A stretch of 64,000 bases of DNA from Bombyx mori (Eukaryota > Arthropoda > Insecta > Lepidoptera > Bombycidae): contig NC_085127.1 in assembly GCF_030269925.1 (NCBI RefSeq), positions 4,347,501 to 4,411,500 of the forward strand. Reading direction: 5' to 3'. The position numbers and the translations under genes were made by a program. Shown piece by piece: positions 33,961 to 47,685 of the stretch. The notes beneath the pieces are model-generated. The model ran no database searches and was not told where the DNA came from. It saw only the letters and a program-made list of their open reading frames with translations. Positions within the stretch are counted from its first letter, which is position 1, and each line of letters starts with the position of its first letter.

Positions 33961-35584
33961 TAAAGTTTGATTTTTACTTAAGTACCTCTCAATTCTAAAT
34001 AACGTACTTAATAGCTTGCTTTATTGTCAAGTTATTGAAGATACGAATCGACGTTTAGAACCGAATATTTTATTTACTTGTAATACTGTGATTTAGTCGC
34101 AACTATGTGTGAGGCGCCGCGGGGCGCAGGCGAGAGTCGGAGGCGGCACGCTGTTTGTGTGGTAATGTTTTGTTATGTACTGTGTGCACGCTTTATATAA
34201 AACTCGAGCTTTCAATGTATTTGTTACTTCTTCTTATTGGCCTTAATACATTTCTCTGTTTGTTTTTAAATGATGGCGCTTCGTATTTTATTGCGATATT
34301 TAGGTCCTGCCGAACTCGCATTAAATTATCAGATTTATCTATTTTAAGAAATAAAATAAAACAGATCAGTCTATCAAGCAGCTATTACAATATTTAGATG
34401 TAGATATTAGATTTTACCGAAATAACAGAATAAGGGAAAAGCCAATTTAAAATATAATCTTAAAGTAATATGTATTGGTAATTTATTAGTTTCTAGCCGT
34501 ACCCGCCCGCTTCGCTGCGTATTTAAAATTAACATTATTGTTTATTGTCATTATTATTAGGGAGTCCAACACTCATATAAATATTAGCCTATCCATTAAA
34601 TAAATGTATTTTCTATATGGATACCAAGTTTCAAGTCAGTTGGATGCACGGTTCAGTAGTTATAACGGAACACGCGAAAAAACCACGGTAGATTTATATA
34701 TTAATATAGATTATTAATTGACCTACTATACGCTATATATGTTAGTCAGTTCGTTGACTGCAGAAACACAACCAAGGTTTCACAGAAGGTACAAATCCTT
34801 TAATATTTTCACATTTAAATCGTAATTCGATTAATATACAAGAGCTCTTGATCGCCGATCGACGTCAATCAGATAAAAGGCCCGACGAAATGTCCAGTTA
34901 CAACTGAAACACAGGCCTCGAAACGCGGGCTCGCATTGTACGAGAGTCATTGTTAATTCGATTGAGTTCTTATAGAAAACGATACAGCATTGTTTGGTGG
35001 ATTTTACATAACGAGCCGGCAAACGTGTCGGTGCTTTGTGCTCGGCCCATTGTGGGGGAGTGTCCAAACGTTTGAGATGTGAATTGAAAGGCGCCGCGTG
35101 ATGACGAGGCGCGAGCTCAAGCTTTGTGGCGCAAGTCAATAAATTCGGATTTTATTTCTTTATCGTGAAAGTTTTTTTTTTCAACAGGAGAAAATCGCCG
35201 GATTCCCACCCGCGCGGCAGATGGGGTATGTGAGAGTTGAACCACACTAAAAACTCCTGCCGCTCACAGCCGGCGCCCTACCCCAGACCCGGCCGGAGCC
35301 CAGTCGGGACTATTATTATTATTAATTCTTTATTTCAGTTTTCTTTTTTTTTTTTAAACCATAACATTTTGTTAGTAATAATTACTTATAATCTATGTTA
35401 GTAACTTAAAAAATCTAACACATAACTATCATTATATACATTTTATACCATTATTGAGACGGCGGGACAGGGTTGATGCAGAACACATTACATTATCGTG
35501 AACGTAACGAATATTTTAATATTTTCGTTTGTCATTTAGTTTGTGAATTTCGCACATTGTGATTAATCAATTTATGAACCCTCA
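33961..35584. other. Gene-poor interval with several GC-rich patches
   Basis: 34105-34165 is a short GC-rich patch (GAGGCGCCGCGGGGCGCAGG). 34498-34715 resembles an RTE-like LINE tail. 34830-35140 is GC-normal and unique in the window. 35195-35315 is GC-rich and probably a LINE fragment (GCCGGCGCCCTACCCCAG). None encodes a recognisable protein. Confidence 0.4.
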
Positions 35585-35832
35585 AAAGGAGGAGTGAAAG
35601 GCTATTTGGTATAAGCGACATTTCGCTTAATACGCGATATTTATCTTTGTAATTAAAGGTCCGTTTTATTCGCTATTATTACCAAAAATTCAATGTTTTT
35701 TTTTAACAAACTTCAATTGAGTTGACTCTATTCAAATAACTGAAGAAGTTATTTTGTTATGATAATTTTTCCAAATTTTAAACTTTAAATAACTCACCTG
35801 TAAAGTTGCAAGCCTTTCACCCCTCGATATAT
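35585..35832. mobile_element. Intact-looking copy of the MITE seen at 5879
   Basis: The left end GGAGTGAAAGGCTATTTGGT and right end AGCCTTTCACCCCTCGATAT form terminal inverted repeats. The interior is AT-rich and has no ORF. Confidence 0.7.
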
Positions 35833-36092
35833 TGTATGTTATAAAAAACTTATATAATTTTAATGATCAGATAATTATTATGTTTAATTAACTTGTATTC
35901 TAAATAATGCACGTGCTTATTTAAGGCGTATCAAAGCGAAATACAACACCACTGCTTGCAATGAAGAGTTTTTGAAATAAATTTTCGTGATCGCATCATC
36001 GGTTAAGTGACTTTGACTACCAAATACCACGAGCCCAAAATAAGCTTCCCAGTTGAATCGGCAACGACGAGAACAAAACAACATCAGAGAAT

Positions 36093-36390
36093 CAGTAGCG
36101 GATTAAAGGTCCAGAGCGCCTTAGGCAATCACTTTATCGGCGCCCCTGTACCGGCCATAAATGGCCATCATAATACTATAAATTTGAACTAGTTGTTTTT
36201 GCAATTACGATGATGTTGTATCATCAAACCCTGGAATTTAGTAGACCAAGATATTTAGTTCAAGCATTTACTTCTTAATCGTCGATATGTTATTTTCTTT
36301 ATTCATTTAAAAATTCTGAGCTCGCGCGCCCCTTGTAACTACACGCCCCTAGGCACGTGCCTAGTTTGCCTTACGGATAATCCGCCTCTT
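36093..36390. mobile_element. hAT-like MITE with target duplication
   Basis: The ends CAGTAGCGGATTA and (inverted) AAGAGGCGGATTA form TIRs of hAT type. The preceding eight bases CAGAGAAT and the following GAGAGAAT differ at one position, fitting an 8-bp target duplication. There is no transposase. Confidence 0.75.
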
Positions 36391-36920
36391 GAGAGAATAT
36401 TGTCTTGGTTTCATTTAATGTGTATTGTTTATTATTATTTTCGTTCAGCTCGTGACTTACACCACACGTTAAGGTTGCGTTACACCGCGGAGCTCTTTGA
36501 ACTGTCCAAATGATTGTTTTATATTTGTAAAGCGTTGAATAGTGCCCCTATTCTAAGTCGCTGACGCAATCCACCAATTCAATTAGTACCACTCCGGTTT
36601 TATTTTTGTAACTGACTGAACTAAACTTACTTTTAAATTGTTTATTTTGTTGTACGATATTTTTTCTAATGCCTTCGTAATTAGACGATGATAAGGCCTA
36701 TTTTGTCGTCAGTGGTGACTTATTTTAAATCGAATATGGAGTGTCAGAGGCTGCGTCGTTTCCTAATACTACTAATTACAAGTTTTCCTAAAATTATACT
36801 CTGATAAATTCGGCAGGCAGCGGCACTGCCCCTTGTATTCCTGAGGTATATACTCCTTTACCTACAAGCAATTAAAAAAATCAATTACCTTTTCAATATT
36901 TGAACTTATTTTTATACTTC
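36391..36920. other. AT-rich interval, worn LINE tail
   Basis: 36812-36875 is a very degenerate CR1-like LINE tail (GGCAGGCAGCGGCACTGCCC). No gene was seen. Confidence 0.35.
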
Positions 36921-37212
36921 ACTAGCTGACCCAGCAGATTTCGTAGTGCCTCAATCGATAAATAAAAGACCTAAACTTTTGTATAAAATAAACTTAAAAC
37001 AAACAAAAGGAATCCGTCCGACGGGGGACACATCAAAGGAAAAACAAAATTGTTATTTTTATTTAATTTCGAGCATTTTCATATTTATCTACCTTTTAAG
37101 CCTTCTCTGGACTTCCACAAATAATTCAAGACCAAAATTAGCCAAATCGGTCCAGCCGTTCTCGAGTTTTAGCGAGACTAACGAACAGCAATTCATTTTT
37201 ATAAGAAAGTTT
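36921..37212 (-). mobile_element. RTE-like LINE 3' tail
   Basis: Reverse-orientation relative of 2944-3232, beginning ACTAGCTGACCCAGCAG and sharing GAATCCGTCCGACGGGGGAC. Confidence 0.6.
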
Positions 37213-39013
37213 TGATCGCTGTTATATTGGAACTTTTTAATGTAAAACAAATTTGCAGCACTTCGGTTTCTAAACACCGTGATATTATAAACAAGAACTT
37301 AAGCAGTAATTTTTGGGTAAGTTTTTCTATAGTAAATTATTTACTTCTTCTTTCTTAATCCGCAAAACATTGACAGCATGGTTTTAATTTAATAATTTAA
37401 TGACTAGTTAGTGGTCTCATTAATAGGATTATTAGAATGTACCTTAAAACACAAGAAGAAAAATACGATTTAATGGTAATAGAATATTCACTGGACACTT
37501 TTAGCGGGATCTATAATTATAAAGAAAATACTAGAACTTGAAAACAACAACCACAGACTAGTTTCAGATTTCTTTATTATAATAAATTCACAATCAAACT
37601 TTATTCATAACAAAGCTCAGTTTTCAATGATGATAATGTTTTTGATTATTTCAGGTCGGGGATTTCAAAGAGACATTTCAATTGGACAGCAGGGCGTAGC
37701 TGCGTAGCGTAGTTCGTAGCGCTTCTACGATATATTTGTATTAACAGTTAGAAAACTTCTCAGCATAAGTAAAATAATAGATAGATGCAAAATTATCGGC
37801 CATATTGTACGCTCGCACGTGTAGATATGTAGGTATGTCCATTCCATCTATTTCTACCGCTAAGTCAAATCCGGTTAAAGGGTGGCATGATCGTTAAAGA
37901 ATACAATTGTGATACCGCTCTCAGTTCTAATTGTCGATGGTTTTTTTTCTACGTATGCTGATACCATTGAGAGGCTATGTCAGCGTTACCGAACGAGATG
38001 ATCGATGGCGACATTCATTATTATTTATAGGCTAACTATTTCACAGATAATACACATAAATTAGTTATAGCTAAACAACTCAAGCACTAAATAAAAATGT
38101 TTACGGGCGTCGGCCACTAGATGGCTTCGCTTCGACTAGTTTCTCATTGCTCCTGTAGATGGCAGTAGCATATTACCTATCCTATATTTTATATTTAATG
38201 AAGGATTTTGTAAATTTTCAGAAATCACAAATTGATAAAATTTAGTCAATTTGTCTATAACAAATAAAGACTATGTTTTTTTTTATAAAAAATATAAAAT
38301 TATTTTCTGTGTTTATGTTATGCAATAATTAAATGCCTTAACTTTAATAACATATAAGTTTAGGGGCGTCCGCTACAAGATGTCGCTAGTTTCCATACAG
38401 AAAAATATTTGTCTTAAAGTATCGTGGTTTTAGGACCCTAACTATATAACACTAGGCCAGGACGGACGATGAGCTAGTTCATCCAACTAGTCCAATAAAA
38501 AAGTATTTTTAAATTTATGATCTTTCGTCACGCTAATAAAAATGATTAGAAAGAAGAAAATTATTATTCGAATTTTTATTATACTGCATTTATGTAAGTG
38601 TACGTAAATAAGTATATTTAAAAAAAAGACTTTTAATTGCGTCATATTTGCTTTGAAGCTATTGTTGACATTTAATGATATTGAAAACGACCATTTCTTT
38701 TTGCGTGAAATAGTTATTTTTCATTGCTTGCAAGAGATCACTCTAAGCGATAAAACCGCCAATCGTAAAACTTTTTCCTTATTATTTTAAGAAGTGTTAA
38801 TTTTTTTTTACTTTTCGACTTTTTTGATTAAGATCAATCGATCTAATTTTAAGTATCAATTTTCAGACCATCACAAAAACCTATGACGTTTAAAAGTCAA
38901 AACTGTAACATCTATTATATATAACAGATCACTTTGCGCTCTTCAGTTGCTGAAACTCATGAAGTATACTCGTATACATATATTTATACAATTTGAATTG
39001 AATATGAATATGC
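37213..39013. other. Gene-poor interval
   Basis: No coding gene. A short Jockey-like LINE tail fragment is at 37951-38003 (CTACGTATGCTGATACCATT). 37795-37930 may be a very old Bm1 fragment. The rest is AT-rich. Confidence 0.4.
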
Positions 39014-39242
39014 ATTCTTGTGAGTCCGCACGGGTAGGTATCACCACCTGCCTATTTCTGCCGTGAAGCAATAATGCGTTTCGGTTTGAAGGGTGGGGCA
39101 GCCGTTGTAACTATACTGAGATCTTAGAACTTACACCTCAAGGTGGGTGGCGCATTTACGTTGTAGATGTCTGTGGGCTCCAGTAACCACTTAACACCAG
39201 GTGGGCTGTGAGCTTGTTCACCCATATGATCAATAAAAAAAA
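39014..39242 (+). mobile_element. Bm1 SINE, 5'-truncated
   Basis: From CTTGTGAGTCCGCACGGGTA to the ATCAATAAAAAAAA tail. Confidence 0.88.
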
Positions 39243-40315
39243 TGCATTTACTAAAATATCGTAGTATTACGTAAACTATGTGAATAATATGTGAGCGTGT
39301 GAACGCATTTGCCGGCCTGTAATCAGTCGACGTGGCTCCCGTCACTAATCACAGCTAGTCTCGACAAACTATACCGTTTCTATCATACTTCGACTGTGTT
39401 CAATATTCTATTAATATTTTTTCGTGTCGTATAACATCGAGACGACATATCACTTTTGGTTGGACTTGGTTATCTTTATCGGGTTGTCAATTCGCACGGT
39501 TACAATAATAGGGAGCTTGGCGGAAAATAGTGCCAAAAATGTCCATTATATTGTTGATTCACTGATCTTCTTTTTAATTTTTCACACCAGACTAACGATT
39601 TTCGTTTTAATTCATATGTAGTATTCACAAAAAAGCATTAACGAATCAATAAGAAACTCATTGTTCTGAAGTGGTAAAACATTTCGATCCCACATCGGGC
39701 CGGCGCCGCTTTGATGAAATAATTGACACTCGACACAGAAATACTATTTTATAAAAAAAAAAAAACTTCGGCGCTGTTTCAACTCTCGAAATGTTTTTAA
39801 ATTAACGCCTTGATTGAAATGTTTTCTTTGGCAATCTAAAAAAAGTTCTCACGTCAATGCCAAGCAAATTGTGAGATCGGTTTTTATATTTTTACTCCCG
39901 ACTTTCTCCCCAATTTTGGTCTTTCGTGCTCTTCATATCCGAGGATCGGTACCACCATCAATATCCAGGATATTCACGATGTTGTGCCACCTCGTCCTAT
40001 CTTGGGCCACTCTGAATCGAAGGTGATGCAGACCTTCTCAAGCCAGCACATTGGACTGCGCCCCGGCAATCTTCAGCCAATAATCACTTATTTTTCAAGA
40101 TTATCTCTGTCTTTCTTGGCAATGTGTATATAACCTTATTATCTAAGTGAGTAATTTGTTCAAACTTAAGATTGCGTTGGATAAACTCCATAACATAAAT
40201 AGCCGCATGTAATTATATTTGTATGTAGCAATGCTCTATTCAGAAAATCCATTAAAATCCCAATGTATGTAATGAATAGTTCGTCAAATACAAATCTGTA
40301 ATCTCGTTAATTGAT
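39243..40315. other. Intergenic with a probable LINE scrap
   Basis: 39885-40085 is of balanced composition (CCACCTCGTCCTATCTTGGG) and resembles moth LINE 3' regions, but no domain can be read. No gene is supported. Confidence 0.35.
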
Positions 40316-40563
40316 TTTTTTTATTTTATTGTTTAGATGGGTGGACGAGCTCACAGCCCACCTGGTGTTAAGTGGTTACTGGAACCCACAGAAATCTACA
40401 ACGTAAATGCGCCACCCACCTTGAGATATAAGTTCTAAGGTCTCAGTATAGTTAAAGCGACTGCCCCACCCTGCAAATCGAAACGCATTACTGCTTCACG
40501 GCAGAAATAGGCAGGGCGGTGGTACCTACCCCTGCGGACTCATAAGAGGTCCTACCACCAGTA
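40316..40563 (-). mobile_element. Bm1 SINE, 5'-truncated
   Basis: TTTTATTGTTTAGATGGGTG to GGTCCTACCACCAGTAAA. Confidence 0.9.
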
Positions 40564-41830
40564 AATAAATCTACCGCAATAATGTTTTTGTTTTAAATTT
40601 TACTAATTTTATCTGTAGCAGTATATCCTAGTCGGCTATTTTTTTGTTAAGTCTGATTGCCTTTCACCGTTAAGTGTTATGGAACGGACCGTTGGCCCAA
40701 TATTGAGGCTATTAACTTATTATCTCTAGAAAGTGTTATATTAAACAGTAATTTTGTGAAAACGTGCCAATTACGTGTCGACGAGGGGACAGCCACTGTT
40801 TTTTAGTCCCTCGCCTGATAGCAGATGCAACGCTGTCGCTTCCTTAAAAACATTTCTACACGAATAGTGTCAAATCATTGTTTCCATTTACACTTTAATA
40901 CGTCGGAGCCACAAATATTTGGAGGTCGTTTTTTTCTATCATTCAATTAATCGTGTTAGGTTTTTTTTTAACCGTCAATTGTTTATATTGTGTGAACAAA
41001 TTGTATTTCTCCAAACTTCATTTGATAACACAGTTTACATGATAAAAATAAATTTAATTTAAAAAAATATTTTGATTTTAATGTTTTGTTCGTTGAGATG
41101 CCGCGAAACACAAATATTTCATTTTGTTACTCAAGGTAGCTCTTATTCAGTCAATTGTAATTAAAAGTACTTTTACGGTTTAATCTCGCGAGTTTTCGTA
41201 GCCACGGGCGATAACAATATTATGACAAATAAGATGCGAGACGATATATAATAAAAGTATTTTTAATTACGTCTAGGACTCACAAAGACCGGAGAAAATA
41301 TGAAAGTTTTTTCTGTCTGTCTGTATTAGACAGTAGGAGACCCGTGAGCTCATATATAACAATAAAAATAAGAGTTTATAGATGGAGATGGAGTATTAGT
41401 TGAGATTATACATATCTCATTCTCTCGCAGGCCAAATATTATAGACGTCTCTTTTTAGTTTCACTTTTCGCGTCGTGTTTCAAATCAGAACGCTAATTAA
41501 AAAGTTTTCACTTCAACTAAGATACAATAGGATTAAATTAATATAAAAATAAAACACAAGGGTCAATCGAAAATGTTTTTAACCTCTGGAAACTGTATGC
41601 CTAATAGTTCGTTTCTTTTGTTTATCGCCCTCTGAAAGCTCTCGGACAAGTTTCGTATCATTCCTACGAAAAGGGCAACGAATGTTTTATCGAACGCCGA
41701 TAAGAATCAAGCTACCGCTTTTGTAAACTCGTAAATTAATATTGAGTTTTGTTTTTGTTGACTTGAGTAGAGCGTCGAGAAATATTAGGTCACATTTCAT
41801 GGGCTGGTCTTTAAAGTTCGTGTTTTGGGT
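40564..41830. other. AT-rich intergenic DNA, nothing recognised
   Basis: No gene and no repeat shared with the rest of the window. Confidence 0.35.
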
Positions 41831-41831
41831 C

Positions 41832-42240
41832 GTGGGTGGACGAGCTCACAGCTCACCAGGTGTTAAGTGGTTACTGGAGGCCATAGACATCTACAACGTA
41901 AATGTGCCACCCACCTTGAGATATAAGTTCTAAGGTCTCAAGTATAGTTACAACGGCTGCCCCAACCTTCAAACCGAAACGCATTACTGCTTCACGGCAG
42001 AAATAGGCAGGGTGGTGGTCCCTACCCGTACGGACTCACAAGAGGTCCTACCACCAGTAATTACGCAAATTATAATTTTGCGGGTTTCCTTTTTGTTACA
42101 CGATGTTATTCGTTCACCGTGGAAGTCAATCGTGAACATCTTGTTGAGTATGTATTTAATTAGAAAAATTGGTACCCGCCTGGGATTCGGACACCGGCTT
42201 ATCGCTCAACACGAATGCACCGGACGTTTTATCCTTTAGG
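41832..42240 (-). mobile_element. Near-complete Bm1 SINE including tRNA-like head
   Basis: Runs from the GTGGGTGGACGAGCTCACAG tail region through the body to the head (GGTACCCGCCTGGGATTCGG, ATGCACCGGACGTTTTATCC). It lacks only the A/T tail. Confidence 0.9.
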
Positions 42241-42844
42241 CTAAAATCGTGTTAGATAAAGTAAGTTAAGGTACGGATACAAAATACGGTCGTTGAAGGA
42301 AACTTGTTTTGTAGCGCATTTCCGTCTGCCACCTAATTCTATTCACCTTTAATGACGTTAAATCTGACAGCGAAGTATCAATAAAAATTAAATAAATCAC
42401 AAGTCATCGCACCGAAATTCCGTTAAAATGTGGCACATATGTTATAACATCAAAGCACACGTGGTCCGCAATTAAACCGGTCCGATACTGTGTTATTAAT
42501 TTTTTCCACTTCTTCCTTGAATATTTATAGAGCAATTTCACTAAAAGCAACATGATTACGCGTTAAGATTAGGACCGCCCGAGTACTTCAAGTTGCTTTG
42601 CTATGATAGCGTAAAAATATTAAATTAATGCAACATATTTTTTTATGTAAAGCTGGCTGGTATGTTCTGATTTTGATTTTGCTATAGATAAAAAATAAGT
42701 AGCTGTTCTCAACAATCTTCATTGACTACACTAATTATTGACACACATTAATAAAGTTTATTAACTCTATTTTACTTATTATATATTATTTATTATTCTA
42801 TTTTACTTATTACATATTATATATCATTTATATTTTATTTATGA
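42241..42844. other. AT-rich intergenic DNA
   Basis: No gene. 42780-42840 is a short ATATTATTTATT-type low-complexity run. Confidence 0.35.
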
Positions 42845-43182
42845 TGTTCAAGATTGACTTCCACGGTGAACGAATAACATCGTGTAATAAAAATGAAACC
42901 CGCAAAATTATAATTTGCGTAATTACTGGTGGTAGGACCTCTTGTGAGTCCGTTCAGGTAGGTACCACCACCCTGCCTATTTCTGCCGTGAAGCAGTAAT
43001 GCGTTTCGGTTTGAAGCGTAGGGCAGCCATTGTAACTATACTGAGTGAGACCTTAGAACTTATATCTCAAGATGGGTGGCGCATTTGCATTGTAGATGTC
43101 TATGGGCTCCAGTAACCACTTAACATCAGGTGGGCTGCGAGCGACTACCCATCTAAGAAATAAATATAAATAAATAAATAAA
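42845..43182 (+). mobile_element. Bm1 SINE, head missing
   Basis: Begins GTTCAAGATTGACTTCCACG and ends in a TAAATAAATAAATAAA tail. Confidence 0.88.
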
Positions 43183-43940
43183 TTGGAAATTGTCAATTGA
43201 AAATGTATTAACTCGAGAGAACCTTTGTATTCGACAAAGAAATAAATATAGAATTATGAATTGTTTAGAAATGTATTCCAAGACGTGTTTACGCGTTAAG
43301 TATATACAATATTGTGTTATGTGTGTGTCGTGTGGCATACGTTTGGCAAGACAGTGTAGTTTTAAGTGGCATGTATAGGAAGAGGCGTCAGGCGGCGCTC
43401 GAAGGCCCCTCTAATTATCTCAGAGATCCCGCACCGATAGCTCTGGCTTTTATCTCGAACACTCTTCCATTAACCAAATATACAGCTTTGTAGCTAGATA
43501 ATCACATACTACAGTATTTTTCAACTCTAAAACCAATTAAAAACATTTTGATAGACAAAAATTAATGTAATTATTTATTCTGTTTGGTTTTGTTCTCATG
43601 GTCGGCCGGTGCGCCAAACATTGACTTCCGTTGCAAACTAAATTTATCTAGATTTTTTTTTTTTATGAACGGTAACCATTGTTTTCTGTATAACAAAAAT
43701 TATGTAAAACTTGATGGACCACTTAGATAGCAAGTTGGAACTAAACATGTTTATCTTTTTAAGCGTGAGATCAAGACAACGGTTTGTTTTCATGTAAATT
43801 ACTTAAAAAATAGATTAAGATTATGTCGGTGATTACCTGCTCATTTATGAATTTGTACCATTCATAAAGTTACGACGGACAGACATACCTACGTAATAAT
43901 GTGAACCAAATGAAACTATAATTTTCAGAGAGCTTACCTT
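43183..43940. other. Intergenic, no gene seen
   Basis: Two overlapping ~60-codon frames on opposite strands at 43153-43378 have no domain. The rest is AT-rich. Confidence 0.35.
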
Positions 43941-43941
43941 T

Positions 43942-44190
43942 TACTGGTGGTAGGACCTGTTGTGAATCCGCACGGGTAGGTACCACCACCCCGCCTATTT
44001 CTGCCGTGGAGCAGCAATGCGTTTCGGTTTAAAGGGTGGGGCAGCCGTTGTAACTATACTGAGACCTTAGAACATATATCTCAAGGTGGGTTACGGCATT
44101 TAGGTTGTAGATGTCTATGGGCTTCAGTAACCACTTAACACTAGGTGGGCTGTGAGCTCATCCACCAATTTAAGCAATAAAAAAACCTAA
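43942..44190 (+). mobile_element. Bm1 SINE, 5'-truncated
   Basis: TTACTGGTGGTAGGACCTGT to AAGCAATAAAAAAACC. Confidence 0.88.
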
Positions 44191-44234
44191 CGAACTGTTC
44201 AGCATAGAAAATCATAGTACCATTTTACTTCTTT

Positions 44235-45142
44235 TAACACGTTTTTTATTAGCTTGATACTTATAATAATATATAAACATATTATGTGTTTGTTTGTATA
44301 TAAAATGAATCTTTGACGTCCGATTAACAGTAAATTTGAACACGCAACAAGGACTGATGACAATACAAAAATTAACTTTTCTCTAATATCCTGACTAGTA
44401 TCAACAGGAAAAAAAAGATGAAATCAATTGTTAGTTCGACTAAGGTTTCCTTTTTTTTAGTTTTTAAATTATATACATACATATATTATTAAAAAAGCAC
44501 GTCAGGTAGATCGACTTAATATTATAACTTATAACATAATTTAGATATCAATACTAGGACAGGACATCGCGGGGACAGTCCTTAATGTGTGTACTTGTTT
44601 ACTCGCGCGCCATGTACCGTTTATTAAAGATAAAGAAATATTCCGTAAAGCACTAAAAACTAAAGTATTTTTTACATTTTCATTTCAATCGGTTGAACAA
44701 AACGCGATCGCAAACAATCCAAGATCCGAGCAAATTCAAGAAATATTTTACGTAAAGGACCCCTTAACTGTTGCACGTTTCAATTTTTCAAATCAATATT
44801 TCCATAATCCTATTTCACGTCACGTCTAATAAAGAATAATAAATAATAGTTTAAGAAAATTAATAAAATACGCTTTCATAGAAAATCCAACTACAAAATA
44901 AAAAAATAATTTGAATTAATAATTGTTTTGTAATGGTATTTTGTTAGTTTTTTTAAACTATTATTTATTTTTCATTTTTTAGTTGAATATCTAGTTTTTC
45001 AATATTTTTTTTAATATTTTACTGTTGTCGATCCTTAATAAGTATACCAAATTTCGAGTTAATCCGACGTTTTGAAGGGGATCAAAATAATGTTCAAAGA
45101 TTCCGTTACAAACGTCTGAAACTAATAATAAAAGCATATTAT
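44235..45142. mobile_element. Second copy of the long-TIR element
   Basis: The left arm (about 44240-44420) and inverted right arm (about 45005-45142; TTTCGAGTTAATCCGACGTT, GTTACAAACGTCTGAAACTA) bracket about 600 bp, including an AGTTTTTTTAAACT-type core. It is more worn than 30680-32095. Confidence 0.55.
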
Positions 45143-47160
45143 AAATTGTCAGCGATAATTCGTATTAAATAGAAATATCTAAATTTCATAGGTGTACGTC
45201 AGAAGCCTAATGGAGCGAATAAAGCCGCTTTGTCGTCGTCTAATTTGCAAATTAACGCGTGCAATGAAAGCCCGGCCACTCGAGCACAGTGCAATCTAAT
45301 TAATTAAAGCTTTCGCCCCTGTGTACGGCGTCTAACTTCGCTTTTCCCGCGTCCTCTATGTGATTTCAAATTAATTATTTGGTTCCAATTTTTTCGCACT
45401 ATGCCTGCGTTAAGATATACTGAAAATAGTGTAGCGCATCTTGTTTTTTTTTTTGACTATTCGTGCCTCTGAAATAGTGCGGCATTCTGACGCAGATTTC
45501 CTGATTTTTGTATGCCTTTCAAATAATCAACCTAAATTTAAATTATTTAAATCTTTTAAATCACAAGTGAAATATTGAAAATTGTACAATCAGACGCTTA
45601 GAACGACTTAATAATCTGTAAATGTTCTGTTAATTACATTACGAATGTTTAATATCGTTTTTCTCTTACACATACATATTATGAAATACAAATTGAATGG
45701 TACAATCTGTAAACAAAATATATCGTGTTACACAATTAGTTGCATCACACCTAAACAAGCAACTATCCCCGCCCTGCTCGAAATAGTTCAGCAGCCGCCC
45801 CTGACTCTCGCACCAAGGTAACGTTATTTGGACGCTCCTAATGGACTAAGTGCTTGCCAAATGGCCCGCGCCACGGAGCTTTTAATGAAATTTTCCTCCC
45901 TTTGTGAGACGGAATTGGCGCAATCAATCCATTTACACTTTGTTTCGCCAACAGTGGCGCTACTACCGTCGCTATCGTGTGCCCTCACCGCATCGAGTAC
46001 CTACAGCTTTTAGTCAAAACTAAATAGCTTTTAACGTTTACAACCGAGAAAGGTTTTAAATTGATTGACCTCGGTGCCTTAAAATGCCATATTCTTTTAT
46101 GAATTTAATGAAGAAACTTGTCAATATTTGTCTTCATGATTGAAAATTCATGATTAACTTGAAAAAATTTAATTAAGATGATTACATCTCTAAATTATTT
46201 ATTAAATTAAATTAATTTATCTAAATAATTAATATTAAATTATCTAAATTATTTTGGCGTTTTCTTCTTTTTGTTATTTTTTAGTATTGTTATTTTTTGT
46301 TTAGTTAAAAAGAATAATAAAAATAAATCTAACCTTGGAATAGAAATTGAATTTCATGTCTACAAAATTGAATTTGAAGTTAAATAAACGTATAAGTATT
46401 TCTAATACAGGCATGTTTATTTATCTTATTATTATATTCTTCTTTATATTATTTCTTATCTTATAATAATATTATCTTTATCTTATTAGTTTAATCTGAT
46501 TTTTAGTCGATCATCCTAACGAGAGTTATCATCTGATGTCGAGATTTTTCTCCAAGCCTAACACAAAGACAGGAAAAATAATAATGCACGGAACAAGCTA
46601 CCGGCTCATCGATTATCCATCCGGTATCACGGCACTGGTCTTCCACCGACAGCGAGCACTCCAGAGCCGCGCTAATAAGTTATTTAACATCTAAAATTCA
46701 ACGGGATACCGAAGACAGTGCACCAGATGTTCATATGTAGCATGACTAACGTGACCATACGTCCCGCTTTGGGCGGGATTGTTCCGCTTTCAGGCTGTCC
46801 GTCCCGTTGTCCCCAATGAGAACAAAAATGTCTCACTTTCATTTATCTTTTGTCCATGTGTTTAATAGAAACTTACCAAATACTTACCTTATAATACCGT
46901 ACCTAAATACTTATCCGAAATCCTTATTGTAAGGTCCTAATTTTGCTGTAGAAAAGTAGTTTTTTGTTGCGAAATTATTTATAAATATTATTTTAAGGCC
47001 AAGTTGGTGTAAGAATGAAGATGACAGTGAAGTCATTTTTCAAACCATAAGTATTTTTTATTTTGCACTTAAATATTACATTTTCGACGTACCCTATATA
47101 AATGTATTTATTTATACCTATACGAAATTCTGTAGGCGTCCCGCTTTGACACGAAAAAAA
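45143..47160. other. Gene-poor interval with GC-normal islands
   Basis: 45185-45370 (with a homeodomain-type TCTAATTAATTAAAGC) and 45770-46015 are unique within the window and less AT-rich; they may be regulatory DNA or unspotted exons of the gene at 49 kb. No coding call can be made. 46190-46500 is low-complexity AT DNA. Confidence 0.35.
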
Positions 47161-47168
47161 AAGGTCAC

Positions 47169-47285
47169 TCTTTTTTTTATTGCCTTTGTAGGCAGACTAG
47201 CATACGGCCCACCTGATGGTGAGTGGTTACCGTCGCCCATGGACTTCAGCAATGCCAGGGGTAGAGCCAAGCCGCTGCCTACCGC
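47169..47285 (-). mobile_element. CR1-like LINE 3' tail
   Basis: Well preserved: TTTTTTTTATTGCCTTTGTA to GAGCCAAGCCGCTGCCTACC. Its coding part reads GRQRLGSTPGIAEVHGRR plus stop on the minus strand. Confidence 0.85.
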
Positions 47286-47648
47286 TACGTTAAGCATGAC
47301 CCATATCTCGAACTCCAAATTCTTACGAAAAATACTATTTTCTATCGGCATAGATAATATTTCTTTTCGGACTTCGTTTTACAATAAAGAACACTAACTA
47401 ATGGATCAACGAGGCAATCAATATTAGGTATAATTATTAATTAATATATTAATTAACTAATAATTAATTAAAAAATATTAATTAATTAATTATGTTTCGT
47501 ACAATCTACGTATACCTACACACGTATACAATACGTTATATTGACTGTTTATGAAAACATTCCATGATATAGGTATGTTTGACAAAGTCCTTAGGAGGTA
47601 AATTCAGTTTTGTCCTCTGCTAAAAACTAAGCAATTTACTCTACGCGA

Positions 47649-47649
<1 letters not shown>

Positions 47650-47684
<35 letters not shown>
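47650..47684. repeat. ATT microsatellite
   Basis: About eleven ATT units directly beside the Bm1 tail, probably grown from it. Confidence 0.85.

Positions 47685-47685
<1 letters not shown>

Noticed and set aside
44587..44829. 80-codon frame considered as an upstream exon of the orphan gene
   Set aside because: It lies inside the second long-TIR repeat copy and has no matching donor phase that I can support.
47650..47684. Regular repeat array considered as CRISPR-like
   Set aside because: Simple ATT microsatellite without spacers, in a eukaryotic genome.
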